A stretch of 64,000 bases of DNA from assembly GCF_947495455.1 (NCBI RefSeq), contig NZ_CANLZC010000013.1:1-64000 (forward strand), written 5' to 3'. The first letter of the stretch is position 1, and every line of letters begins with the position of its first letter. This document shows, in pieces, positions 8,467 through 17,336 of the stretch. Origin of the DNA: an uncultured Shewanella sp. Its GTDB lineage: Bacteria; Pseudomonadota; Gammaproteobacteria; Enterobacterales; Shewanellaceae. The notes beneath the pieces were generated by a model. It was not told the origin of the DNA, made no database searches, and saw only the letters and a list, made by a program, of their open reading frames with translations. A program made the translations under genes and the position numbers.

Positions 8467-9927
8467 TTATTTTTCAATACCCGTAATTTCACTGTCACTC
8501 GCATCAAACTGATAAAGCCTGAACACAGCCCCACTGGTGCCTGTGGTATTGGTCGAAGGATCCATTTCATCTGTCACACTGCCATCACTGTCTAACCATA
8601 CGGCAACCCCCGTTCCACCACAATCACAAGAAAGATAGTCACCGGAAGACAGTTTTTGTGCTGAACCCACACTATTTTCTTGGTAACCAATATCAGCCGC
8701 TAAATCGGTTTCAAAAGGACCGTAAAGATCATCAATACCTTCACTGTCATCGCCTAGAGTATAATAACCATCAGAGTCAATAGGTGGCGTCATTTCAATC
8801 ACCTGACTGCTGGTTTCACCTTTATTGTTGTTATACATCAAAAAGGTGCCAAATCCATTACTGGCATCTGAATCCAGTACCAGATTGACATCATGCACAC
8901 CACTTAAAAAAGTATAAGTGTCATTTTCGTAACCATAGGCTTGAGGATTTCCCCATCGATACAGTAAATCTCCACCTTTATCATAGGTTCCACCAGATGA
9001 TGTGGCAGCTTCTGCTGTGGTTGTTGAATGATCAATAACCCAAAGCTCACTGTATGTATTTGATGAAACTATGATTTGATCAAAATCTTCAATATAATGA
9101 ATATTATTTAAATGAATAATATCATCAGTACTACTGCTAATATAATTGATATCAATTTTTTCAGGATGATCGATAATGTCTTCATCAGTATAATTATCTT
9201 CCTCATCCGCGTATTGGTTTTGGATCAAATGATCCCAAGCATTCCACTGCCACACGACTTCCCAGCTATTAGTGCCATCATCATTTTCAGTACGTTCAAC
9301 TTCAATAATCCGCTCTGACAAAATACCATTAGTTTCATCGATAAGATCCGGATCTCTGCCAGCTGCAACAGCTTCATCATAAGACTTTCTCACCCAAACC
9401 AGCATCAAAATATTACCACTGGGCAAAATTGCGATATCATGATGGGGCATAGTGTCGTCATAATCCTCCCCCAAATCATCCTGATAATTTAATGTCCAAT
9501 CAATAACAGTATCACCGCTGTCTGCATCAATATAACTGCGCTCAACCACGCCACCAAAATTAAAGCTAGGCTGGTTTTGGTAAAATAAATTATCATCTGT
9601 TGCAATATTGTCTTCATCATAACCTGTGCGAACCAGGTAACCTTCACTGTCTAAATAGGTCACAAGACCCGGTTTATAATCACTGCTCCACTCATAGGTT
9701 TGATTATTATCTTCATCCACTAAATAAGTCGATGTTGATGACATAGGCGCATAAAGCACGTATGCCGTGTCATCTGAACTATCAGTATCATCACTGCTGG
9801 TATCGGTAGTTTCTGTGGTACTCCACACTGTATCGAGATCGCTGAATTTACAGCCGAAAAGCAAAAAAGGGAATAATAAGGCTAAACAAGGCGCTGAAGG
9901 TGCTATTTTTTTTAATGAGAATGACAT
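8467..9927 (-). CDS. Arylsulfotransferase (ASST)-like lipoprotein
   Basis: A 486-residue secreted protein. It has a signal peptide ending in a lipobox-like LLFGC, a Ser/Thr/Asp-rich linker, then repeated beta-propeller-like segments including PHHDIAILPSGNILML, VVWQWNAWDHLIQ, IHYIEDFDQIIVSS, LLYRWGNPQAYG and SGVHDVNLV. These are typical of the arylsulfotransferase (PF05935/PF14269) propeller, which transfers sulfate between phenols. The protein is strongly acidic and probably anchored in the outer membrane. Whether the catalytic histidines are complete was not established; it may be a sulfotransferase-like protein with another role. Confidence 0.78.
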   Translation of the reverse strand: MSFSLKKIAPSAPCLALLFPFLLFGCKFSDLDTVWSTTETTDTSSDDTDSSDDTAYVLYAPMSSTSTYLVDEDNNQTYEWSSDYKPGLVTYLDSEGYLVRTGYDEDNIATDDNLFYQNQPSFNFGGVVERSYIDADSGDTVIDWTLNYQDDLGEDYDDTMPHHDIAILPSGNILMLVWVRKSYDEAVAAGRDPDLIDETNGILSERIIEVERTENDDGTNSWEVVWQWNAWDHLIQNQYADEEDNYTDEDIIDHPEKIDINYISSSTDDIIHLNNIHYIEDFDQIIVSSNTYSELWVIDHSTTTAEAATSSGGTYDKGGDLLYRWGNPQAYGYENDTYTFLSGVHDVNLVLDSDASNGFGTFLMYNNNKGETSSQVIEMTPPIDSDGYYTLGDDSEGIDDLYGPFETDLAADIGYQENSVGSAQKLSSGDYLSCDCGGTGVAVWLDSDGSVTDEMDPSTNTTGTSGAVFRLYQFDASDSEITGIEK

Positions 9928-10223
9928 TATACTGACTCATTTCAATCTAGATAGAAGACAAGCAGTATGACGGATCCTATCAACGCTGTTCAATTGACCA
10001 AAGATTAAAAATAAATAAAGACATGTATATAAAGTTAAAAATAACGAGTCAGCATCAGGATTAAATAAAGTCAACACGCATAAGAAACTATCTTCTATCA
10101 CCCAAGCCTGTAATGATTTAAGCGAGGTTCTTTCGCGTCTTCAAAGTCAAGGATAATCTCTAAAATGAACATCTCTATCAATATAAGGGTCCAAGGCAAA
10201 TAAACCATCAGGTTAGATGATTT

Positions 10224-10489
10224 ATACCAATTCCATTATATAAGTGATCTTTCAGCGGGAATTCAACATGCTGTAGGCAAGGCAGATGGTTGAAGCTAAT
10301 AGTCATTCTATATCGAAAGCAGCTAACGTAGCATAAAGTATGTTGAAACCCGCACAAAGTGAGCTGCTCAGACATTCCACTTCTGCGTTACATTCATTTG
10401 AAAGGGAATCACCATTACAGCATAAATGCGCCTTGAATTGAAAAGCCTGAGAAGCTCTGAATTGATCATCTATATAATGGAATTGGTAT
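10224..10489. mobile_element. MITE with ATACCAATTCC ends (266 bp)
   Basis: Terminal inverted repeats of about 26 bp, ATACCAATTCCATTATATA at 10224 and its mirror ending at 10489, differ at only a few positions. There is no coding capacity inside. It sits in the 600-bp gap between the GH20 gene and the sulfotransferase-like gene and breaks no reading frame. Confidence 0.88.
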
Positions 10490-10562
10490 TATTTGCCTAT
10501 AGTGTCATTCCCCAATATTCTCGCTACGCGGATGACATGGCCCATCAAAGCTAAAAGCCATT

Positions 10563-13076
10563 TTATTCCGTAGTAGAACATGAGTCAGGATTATAGTCAT
10601 AAATATGACTGGTAATTGTTTGACCATTTAATGTAAAAACGCCCTGAGTTTGTATCTTTTTTGTCATCACTTCAGGTGGCTTTTGGGGGTCATAGTTTTG
10701 CCATTGTGATGAGGGACCTGAACGATACTGCACAAAGAAGTGATTGTTATTAATAGGGTAGAATTTCATTACCCATTGGTTTTGGTCATTAATACAGGGA
10801 ATAGCGGGTGTCACACGAAAATCAGTGATGCCGTAGTCTTCAAATAATAGCGGCAGTGTACTTTGCCCAATACGCTTAATAAACTGCGGAAAGTTTCTGG
10901 CCTTTGGATTGCTCCAAGCCGTTTCGGCTAGGCCTAACACTTTAGGAAACAACATATATTCTAAGTGATCAACCGATGTAATATTTTCCCCCCATAACGC
11001 GCCTGATACACCCAAGACATTATTCGTCTCAGTCACATCTTCTTCAGGATCGTAAGTGTACGCCGTATATTCATCAGTATAGCCAGCCCAATTGTATCCT
11101 TTCTCCCATGGTAAATCACCATAGGCTAAATCAAAGTAAACAGCGGATGCCAACACCATCACGGTGTTATAACCCGCATCAGCCCAAGTCACGCCTGCAT
11201 CTTGGCTGGTCCAAGTATAAATCCTGATGTCTTTATCAAGTACCTGATTATTAAGTGGGTTAGTTTCAGGCACATCATCCCACACTGCCAACTCGAATCC
11301 TTCTTTTTCTGCAAGCTGTTTAACTTTATCGATAAAATAGAAATGCAGATAATTCTTCTTGTCATCATCACTTAAATTAGCAGCAGGTGTTAAAAGTTGA
11401 CTACAAGCGGGTGAATCGAGCCAAGCGCCCGATGAGACCTCATCGGAACCAATATGTAAAATAGGCGTGGTTTGAAAGTCTTGGCGAACGAGTGCTAACG
11501 CATCACCAATTTTTTTATAAGCAGAATCTAAACAAGGATTAATGGTATTATCATGATACCATTGAGGCGTCGTGTAGTAAGAAGCATCTTTAGGATCAAT
11601 CAGATCGTCAGGATAGGATTTAATAAAAGCCCTAGCATGACCGGGTAAATCAATTTCTGGAATAATGGTAATGAATCTCTCTTTAGCATAGCTAACCATT
11701 TCAGCTATTTGCTCTTTAGTATAATAACCGGGTTGTGTCGATGGGTAAGGTGTACCACCAGAACCTTGAGTGGGAATATTAAGATTGGTGCTATATGGCC
11801 CTTCCTTGTATTCGTTAGGTAACACATGGCTATTGAATCCTCTCGCTAGACCCGTATGAGTCTTGCCTTGATAGTTTGACTCAACCGGATCAGACAAATT
11901 GCTTAAATCTGAAGATCCAGAGGCATCAATACGCCAGCCTTCGTCATCGGTGAGGTGAAGTTGCAAATTATTCAGCTTCAATAACGACATAGAGTCTATG
12001 ACTTTTTTCACGGTTTCAACAGTTTGAAAATGGCGCGTCACATCTAACATTAACCCTCTATAATCATATTCAGGATAATCGGTGATCCTGAGTATGGGTA
12101 ACTTAAATTGACCTGTCATTAATGCTCGCTGTTTTGCCGCATAGAGTATTTGTTTCAACGTTTGCTCGCCATAGAATAAGCCCTGATCAGTTGTTGCAGT
12201 CACCTTAATGCCTTCTTCTGAGCTAATGGTTAATGTATAACCTTGCTGCTTTTGAAAATCGTCCAGATCCGCATGAGTCGAAAGATCGGAACCTATGGTG
12301 AGCTTAATGGGTAAAGTGACGGGATCTTGTGATGGTGTCATATCCAATGCTGTAATAAAGTCAGAAAGCTGAGTCGCCCCTTGCAAATTAAAACTTGTGA
12401 CGCTAATGCTATTCGCCTTATCAATATCAATTTCTTGCGGCAAGGGGGAAACACTCAAGGATGTAACGAATTTTGATGCAGCCAGCTTTTCTTGGCCTGA
12501 CTCATCTTGACCTAACTTTTCTTGACCGACATAGGGGTAATAATTGTTGTAGTCATAATCGCCAGTTGTTTCCAGTAAGGCAATATTGTTAAATACTGAG
12601 TCATCTGGAATATCAACGACATTGGTGACTGTTTTATCCTCGTCGACTTGGATTATAAAATAACCAGATGGTGGCCCGGAAATATTGCTGGGAGCACCAG
12701 AAACACCAGTAATTTTAAAACTCAGCGTATCTTTTGTGCTGTTATTGGGTTCAATAACATAGAAATCACCAAGATTGCTTTCATCTTGACATTCAGTAAC
12801 ATAAGTTGGACATCCACCTTGTAAATTGATGAGCGCTCCATCTCCAGTCACTTCTGAAATAGGTAAATAACTATTAAATCCTAACAGCCATTTTTGATCC
12901 GGCCGACTATCGACACCACTGACGGTTATCGTGGCCTCGTAATCCGTTGATTCATCATTGGTAAGAGTATAATCAATACGAGGTGAAGCAAAAGCCGTTA
13001 AGGGGAGAAATATTGTAACGATAAGATATGATGTAACATTCCTCAATAATGAGGTTAATTTGGACGACATAACCAT
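10563..13076 (-). CDS. GH20 beta-N-acetylhexosaminidase (chitobiase type)
   Basis: An 837-residue exported enzyme. A signal peptide (about 1-30) is followed by a CHB_HEX-type carbohydrate-binding domain (about 31-180), a GH20 N-terminal alpha/beta domain, and the catalytic barrel with DYRGLMLDVTRHF, IIPEIDLPGHARAF and the acid pair D545-E546 in LHIGSDEV. A CHB_HEX C-terminal region follows. It should release N-acetylglucosamine from chitobiose and longer chitooligosaccharides in the periplasm or outside the cell. An AGGTG site precedes the ATG at 13076. It is monocistronic; no chitinase lies nearby. Confidence 0.93.
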   Translation of the reverse strand: MVMSSKLTSLLRNVTSYLIVTIFLPLTAFASPRIDYTLTNDESTDYEATITVSGVDSRPDQKWLLGFNSYLPISEVTGDGALINLQGGCPTYVTECQDESNLGDFYVIEPNNSTKDTLSFKITGVSGAPSNISGPPSGYFIIQVDEDKTVTNVVDIPDDSVFNNIALLETTGDYDYNNYYPYVGQEKLGQDESGQEKLAASKFVTSLSVSPLPQEIDIDKANSISVTSFNLQGATQLSDFITALDMTPSQDPVTLPIKLTIGSDLSTHADLDDFQKQQGYTLTISSEEGIKVTATTDQGLFYGEQTLKQILYAAKQRALMTGQFKLPILRITDYPEYDYRGLMLDVTRHFQTVETVKKVIDSMSLLKLNNLQLHLTDDEGWRIDASGSSDLSNLSDPVESNYQGKTHTGLARGFNSHVLPNEYKEGPYSTNLNIPTQGSGGTPYPSTQPGYYTKEQIAEMVSYAKERFITIIPEIDLPGHARAFIKSYPDDLIDPKDASYYTTPQWYHDNTINPCLDSAYKKIGDALALVRQDFQTTPILHIGSDEVSSGAWLDSPACSQLLTPAANLSDDDKKNYLHFYFIDKVKQLAEKEGFELAVWDDVPETNPLNNQVLDKDIRIYTWTSQDAGVTWADAGYNTVMVLASAVYFDLAYGDLPWEKGYNWAGYTDEYTAYTYDPEEDVTETNNVLGVSGALWGENITSVDHLEYMLFPKVLGLAETAWSNPKARNFPQFIKRIGQSTLPLLFEDYGITDFRVTPAIPCINDQNQWVMKFYPINNNHFFVQYRSGPSSQWQNYDPQKPPEVMTKKIQTQGVFTLNGQTITSHIYDYNPDSCSTTE

Positions 13077-13311
13077 TTTAACACCTACTATGAGAGTAAT
13101 TAAACAGCTTCATTACAATACGTTGTATATTTTACAAACGATATATAATGATAAGACAAATAAAATGAAATCCTTTTGAATGATAGTTGAGTAAATGGAT
13201 AACGTCATTACTATGTGACGCCATAACGAAGGTCATAGTTCATGACATTGACTCGCACTTAAAGATTAGTACAAAGATCTAGCTTTAGCCTTAGTGATAG
13301 AGTGTATTAAT

Positions 13312-13370
13312 GATGGCATGTTGTGGAAAGCACCAAAAGCTTAACATTAACTATTGACGCCATAGCCTCT
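13312..13370. repeat. 59-bp interspersed repeat, copy 1
   Basis: This matches 49092-49150 at 51 of 59 positions. Both begin GATGGC, share TTGTGGAAAGC and CCAAAAGCTTAA, and end ACGCCATAG. In the second copy the first 22 bp form a hairpin (TGGCGCTTT / AAAGCGCCA). The two copies lie in the same orientation 35.8 kb apart. Confidence 0.8.
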
Positions 13371-13477
13371 CTGGCACGTAAAACTCAACCAAACTTTGTT
13401 CGCCGTGTATTAGCCGAACGCTCACATTATTTTCCGAGTCTACATAAGGAATATATAATATGTAGCCGCGTTAAGGT

Positions 13478-13584
13478 ATCAGTAACGTTACACAAAGCCT
13501 CGGCATTACAACTTAAACACTAAACTCAATTTAGAGTAAAAAATGCGATGGCATTACGAATCACTCTTAAACGCTTTGTTATGC
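13478..13584 (-). repeat. Degenerate VCR-like attC site after the DJ-1 cassette
   Basis: Read on the gene strand it begins GCATAACAAAGCGTTTAAGAG and continues through TTGAGTTTAGTGTT to an AACGTTAC end. Both segments resemble the Vibrio cholerae repeat class of attC. The R'-type core GTTATGC (13578-13584) is clear; the other end is worn. It overlaps the last codons of the DJ-1/PfpI gene and marks the distal end of the cassette array. Confidence 0.6.
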
Positions 13585-14192
13585 GAACTTTCCCACTCTG
13601 CTGATTGAATAGTTGTGGCAATAAGCTCTTCAAAAAGTGCTAACTGCCCAGCTGGAATTAATTGATTTTGTATAATTTTTCGTTTATTTGAGTCAAAAAG
13701 CCGCTCTGCAAGCCAACCAATGAGATACATCACTGACAGACAACCTCCAGCAGTGGCTATGTTGCCTTCTACCACAAGAGGTCGATTCTGAACATCTCCT
13801 CCCATACTTTGCAGCACGCCCTTAGCATCTGGGTTCGTCGTTAACCGCTTACCTTTTAGTAGACCTAACTCATGCAGAATAAATGACCCCGCACAAATAG
13901 AACCAATTAGCTGCTTATTTGGGTCAAGATTCAGCGCTGACATAAATCCAGTATCTTTCAAGGCTGCAGGGATACCACGTTTACCGCTAGTGATAAGCAC
14001 TGCATCTTGATCCGTTACCTCTGAAACATGTCCGTCAGTGCTAACTTTCATACCAAGGTGGGAATAATGTTCAGGTTTAGTTCCCAGTATACTAACCGTC
14101 CAACTATCACTTGTTCGCCCAAGCAAATCATACATAAGAAAAAAATCTACATCAGTAAAACCATCAAACAAAACAACGCCGACTTTGTACAT
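13554..14192 (-). CDS. DJ-1/PfpI family protein (cassette gene)
   Basis: A 212-residue class I glutamine amidotransferase-like protein. It starts VGVVLFDGFTDVD, carries the nucleophile elbow with cysteine in SICAGSFILHELGLLKGKRLTT, and has NIATAGGCLS downstream. Family members are hydrolases, isonitrile hydratases, glyoxalases or transcription-factor sensors; this one has no added helix-turn-helix. The C-terminal NKAFKSDS is encoded by attC sequence, a common trait of cassette genes. The upstream 580 bp is unusually long for a cassette, so another cassette may have decayed there. Confidence 0.85.
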   Translation of the reverse strand: MYKVGVVLFDGFTDVDFFLMYDLLGRTSDSWTVSILGTKPEHYSHLGMKVSTDGHVSEVTDQDAVLITSGKRGIPAALKDTGFMSALNLDPNKQLIGSICAGSFILHELGLLKGKRLTTNPDAKGVLQSMGGDVQNRPLVVEGNIATAGGCLSVMYLIGWLAERLFDSNKRKIIQNQLIPAGQLALFEELIATTIQSAEWESSHNKAFKSDS

Positions 14193-14774
14193 AAAATTTT
14201 ATCTCTTTCGTTGATCTCATAAACAAATAACAAATGAAGACATATATGGACACTCCTGATTTATCTAGACGCACTGTGTGTCTTGATTGTGTTCACTTAG
14301 TTGTGCTCTGCTATGTCTTTTGCTGACACTAATCCTAATGCGACGATAATATTGAATATAAAGTCTATTTAATAACCTTCGCTTATCTTAACCTGCTAAC
14401 CTTTGCATAGCACACATGAGCGTTTTTCTTACCTTAATCATCATTATGATTAACACTATAAAAAACAGTTAATCAATAATTTTATTATCTATTACAATCA
14501 CTTTTATCACTAGAAACCACAAACATCAGCTTATTAAGCCCGCCTCTTTGTTATAGAGCGATGTCAGTGTATACCTTGAGCGTGCATAAATAGCCAGCAT
14601 CGAGACTAATGACCACATTGAGTAAGTAGCGAGTAAGTCAGAAGGAGTTAATTTTAATAACCAAGGCCTATTAGACCTTGGCTAGATGTCTTTAGCTTTC
14701 AAAAGTCAAAACAAACTTGACTCAACGTGAAGCGTCCATATATGTCTTGGTTGTGCTTGCTTGTGTCTTTATTG
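14193..14774. other. Non-coding stretch within the cassette array
   Basis: No gene is supported. A 15-bp sequence AAGACATATATGGAC at 14237-14251 recurs inverted at 14734-14748. A palindrome CCAAGGCC/GACCTTGG lies at 14661-14681. The region ends with the core site GTTAGCC (14774-14780), complementary to GGCTAAC at 15310, so it borders a real cassette. Its own attC is not recognisable, which suggests decay. Confidence 0.5.
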
Positions 14775-15296
14775 TTAGCCATTTTTCTCCGACTTAATTT
14801 GAAATTCAACAGAGGGACCTAGCTGAAGTAGATTTGATATTGAAATTACTTCAGCGGTCATATCAATTGGTTTTTGATACTTTGGGTGCCCGTCTACCCA
14901 AGCAACCATAAACGCACCTACACGGCCTTTTACTTCTACAGGCATCAATGGTACTTGGTGACCTACCAATGGATTTTCTCCATTGCGTATATTTTTAGAT
15001 TTTAGATAGACACCAAACTCCTCAAATTTGTACGGGGAACCTTCTGGTATTTTGACTTTAACAATTACGCTACCAGCATCGATACAACTTACACCGTCAG
15101 AATCTCCCCCTCGATTTACCTCGACCGAAACAACCTCTAATTTCGGCAAGCCAATAACAAAGCCTGTCTTCTTATTTGTGTGCCACTTATGGGCATCCTC
15201 ATTCGGTTGAAAGACTCTACTTTGCAATGGCGAACATGAATAGGTAGCAAAGCTGGAAAGCATTAATGAAATAAAGATTAAATATCGTAGTCTCAT
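14775..15296 (-). CDS. Hypothetical exported protein (cassette gene)
   Basis: A 173-residue protein with an N-terminal signal (MRLRYLIFISLMLSSFATYSCSP); the cysteine at 21 could be a lipidation site, though the lipobox is imperfect. The mature part is predicted beta-rich, with KVKIPEGSPYKFEEFGVYLKS and a C-terminal VEFQIKSEKNG. No family is recognised. It occupies one complete cassette between attC cores at 15310 and 14774, with matching core sequences (GGCTAAC/GTTAGCC), and its stop sits directly at the core. Confidence 0.7.
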   Translation of the reverse strand: MRLRYLIFISLMLSSFATYSCSPLQSRVFQPNEDAHKWHTNKKTGFVIGLPKLEVVSVEVNRGGDSDGVSCIDAGSVIVKVKIPEGSPYKFEEFGVYLKSKNIRNGENPLVGHQVPLMPVEVKGRVGAFMVAWVDGHPKYQKPIDMTAEVISISNLLQLGPSVEFQIKSEKNG

Positions 15297-15309
15297 AGTT
15301 TGACCTGAT

Positions 15310-15381
15310 GGCTAACGCCGCGCTCTGCGGCAAATTTGGAGCGCCAGCGAGTAAATTTTCCGTAGCAGCACCTTGTTAGGC
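15310..15381 (-). repeat. Integron attC site (72 bp)
   Basis: It starts GGCTAAC (15310-15316) and ends GTTAGGC (15375-15381). The left arm TAACGCCGCGCTCTGCGG and the complement of the right arm, TAACAAGGTGCTGCTACGG, pair imperfectly and meet at AAATTT. This is the bulged single-strand hairpin expected of an attC recognised by an integron integrase. Confidence 0.88.
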
Positions 15382-15384
15382 GAT

Positions 15385-16083
15385 TTACGCCAATTTAATT
15401 TCACAACCCTTGAACACATCTTGTCCTGAAATCCACAAAGTGGCCGCATCCTCAGTCTCCAAGGCAACCAAAATAGCCTTAGTTAGCTCGTAGTTGCCAT
15501 GAAAACTCGTTGGTAGAGATTTCTGTAATCCACTTCGATATCCAGATAGTACGGCCGTGTACGTTACATGCTGCGCTTTTTCTTCAGTAATACTACCTGG
15601 AGGAAAGCCTTTTGGTTTTGCAGCAATACATTCCTTCAGGTTAAGTGATGTATGCTTCTGACATAACAAAGGACGCACTTTATATATTTGGCACTTACCT
15701 TTCTCTAAGAATGCACATGGCAGATTAAGAGTTCCCCTCTGTTCAGGCGTCTTTTCTTCAATCTTGCTGTTTAAAGTATTCAGTTTATAGATGAACCGTT
15801 GAACGAGCTTCGATTTCCGCTGTGTTAAGTAATCAGCAATCCTCAAAGCTTCTGGAGCCGTTATAGAAACCGACTGGTAGCAACAATGATCGCATTTGGT
15901 TCTACACGCAATGCTAGGGGTTCTCGGGTCTACGACTTTATCTCGCATATTTTTTGCAAAGTCGCCTGCATTTTCTACGACGCCACATAAGGTCGACGCA
16001 TCTGCTGATTCTGCAATTCTTACCTGGACTTCTGATTCTTCTGCATCAGCTATACCTGACAGAAATTCTTGTTCATTATTCAA
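15385..16083 (-). CDS. YkgJ-type cysteine-cluster protein (cassette gene)
   Basis: A 232-residue protein with the YkgJ/CxxxCxxCC signature: CRTKCDHCCYQSVSITAPEA, then LPCAFLEKGKCQIYKVRPLLC. Eight or so clustered cysteines suggest a metal or iron-sulphur site; the family's function is unknown. It fills one cassette between attC sites at 15310 and 16106, and its stop codon lies 4 bp from the first core. Unlike most YkgJ proteins (about 100-150 residues) it has N- and C-terminal extensions. Confidence 0.85.
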   Translation of the reverse strand: MNNEQEFLSGIADAEESEVQVRIAESADASTLCGVVENAGDFAKNMRDKVVDPRTPSIACRTKCDHCCYQSVSITAPEALRIADYLTQRKSKLVQRFIYKLNTLNSKIEEKTPEQRGTLNLPCAFLEKGKCQIYKVRPLLCQKHTSLNLKECIAAKPKGFPPGSITEEKAQHVTYTAVLSGYRSGLQKSLPTSFHGNYELTKAILVALETEDAATLWISGQDVFKGCEIKLA

Positions 16084-16105
16084 GCGACCTCCATGCTCTC
16101 ATTTC

Positions 16106-16190
16106 GCCTAACGCCTTTAGCAGCGGCGAGCGTAGCGAGTCCAGCCCACGGGTGTTTTTCCCTGGGCTGGACTCGCTAAACTTGTTATGT
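16106..16190 (-). repeat. Integron attC site (85 bp)
   Basis: Cores GCCTAAC (16106-16112) and GTTATGT (16184-16190). The outer arms TAACGCCTTTAGC and GCTAAACTTGTTA pair. Inside is a long near-perfect inverted repeat, GCGAGTCCAGCCCA with its mirror TGGGCTGGACTCGC, around a CGGGTGTTTTTCCC loop. It separates the YkgJ cassette from the 63-residue protein cassette. Confidence 0.92.
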
Positions 16191-16270
16191 GATTGTATTG
16201 CACTTTGCTTACTAACCCTTTTTATTAGTGAATGCGGAATAAGCAAGGTAACAGATTAAAAATAAACATA

Positions 16271-16462
16271 TTAATGCACAAACATTTCTAGCTCTGTTAG
16301 GAGGTACGAGGCCTCGCCATCGCTTGGCACAAACCAGTGTATAAATGGCACTGGACCAACCAAACCTTGATACATCCAAACTCGCCACCACAAGAGAGTA
16401 GCGCCATATGAGATTATGATTGCGAGCAGCGTTAAAACAGCCTTCTTGAAGTTAACTTTCAT
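16271..16462 (-). CDS. Small hydrophobic protein (cassette gene)
   Basis: A 63-residue frame with one probable membrane helix (LTLLAIIISYGATLLWWRVWMY) after a basic start MKVNFKK, then a short tail. It is the only gene in a cassette of about 290 bp, its ATG lying 14 bp from the attC core at 16476. No family is recognised. Its position, length and clean signal-anchor pattern support it as a real gene, but there is no direct evidence of expression. Confidence 0.6.
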   Translation of the reverse strand: MKVNFKKAVLTLLAIIISYGATLLWWRVWMYQGLVGPVPFIHWFVPSDGEASYLLTELEMFVH

Positions 16463-16475
16463 CGTGCCTTCTTAC

Positions 16476-16535
16476 ACATAACACCTCAAACACCGGCACA
16501 GCTATGCTGCGTCCGCGTGCTTTGACTTGTTAGTA
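16476..16535 (-). repeat. Integron attC site (60 bp)
   Basis: Cores ACATAAC (16476-16482) and GTTAGTA (16529-16535). Outer arms TAACACCTCAAA and TTTGACTTGTTA pair, and inner arms CACCGGCACAGC and GCTGCGTCCGCGTG form the hairpin stem. At 60 bp it is near the short end for attC sites. It overlaps the last 11 codons of the gene at 16502-17305. Confidence 0.9.
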
Positions 16536-17305
16536 GCTTTCTCTAAAAACTCTCCCGAAAAGTCTAAGATCGCTCTTATCTTAGATACATCTTTCTCAAG
16601 TTGTTTAAACCAACTCTCATAGAGGTCTCCACACTCAGAGAACATATTTCTTAGTTCACTATCCTCAGCATCCATAATAGCTTCATAGTTTGGGCTATCT
16701 GTTTCATAGCTGTGCATATTTGCAAAGAAAGCTGTTACTTTAGCACTTCTAAAAACCTGAGATGATCTGCTATTGAGTTTATTTGATAAGGTGGCTAGCT
16801 CATTTGAGATGAGCATGAGGTTTTCTTGAGAAGCTTTGCTTATTTTCGCAACAGCATTAGTGAAATGACTTGGATCATCATCATGAATCTCTAACATCTC
16901 GGCGTTTTCAACAATAGAGTCATCTATCTCTCTTTTCAAACTCAATAGCTCGCTGTAAACCGATATTCTCCTTTCAAAGAGATCTTGATACTTTTCCTTA
17001 GAGATGGATGCGTATGCCTCGTACTTTAGAAATTCCGTTTTAAATTGGCTTTGAACTTCATCCATTTTGCTAGCATGTTCAAGTCTCACTAACTCTAAGT
17101 CCTTGGCGTGATTATCTTTAAGTGCCTGCAGCTCCACATTGCTCCTAGCCTTAAACGCCTCAAGTTCCATTTTGTGCTTTGCCAAGTCGCCGTTAATTAT
17201 TCTTTTGGTGTTCACATTCCCTAAAAAAGCAGCCAAAGCGATCAGGACAGCAGATACTCCCCCAAATGGTAGTAATATCTGATTTATAAACTCTGACAAT
17301 TCCAA
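16502..17305 (-). CDS. Membrane-anchored coiled-coil protein (cassette gene)
   Basis: A 267-residue protein with one N-terminal membrane helix (about residues 11-28, LLPFGGVSAVLIALAAFL) followed by a long charged helix (about 40-130, rich in K/E with heptad spacing) and a helical C-terminal domain. No enzymatic motif or known family is recognised. The C-terminal KHADAA and the stop codon lie inside the attC, so insertion context shapes the protein end. The upstream core TACTAAC (17337) and downstream GTTAGTA (16529) are complementary, showing a complete cassette. Confidence 0.75.
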   Translation of the reverse strand: MELSEFINQILLPFGGVSAVLIALAAFLGNVNTKRIINGDLAKHKMELEAFKARSNVELQALKDNHAKDLELVRLEHASKMDEVQSQFKTEFLKYEAYASISKEKYQDLFERRISVYSELLSLKREIDDSIVENAEMLEIHDDDPSHFTNAVAKISKASQENLMLISNELATLSNKLNSRSSQVFRSAKVTAFFANMHSYETDSPNYEAIMDAEDSELRNMFSECGDLYESWFKQLEKDVSKIRAILDFSGEFLEKATNKSKHADAA

Positions 17306-17336
17306 TTTAATTTTCCTTCGGTAAGTTATCTAAGAC

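Noticed and set aside
13323..13523. 66-codon plus-strand frame starting inside the 59-bp repeat
   Set aside because: It begins in the repeat, runs into the degenerate attC, has no ribosome site or motif; treated as chance.
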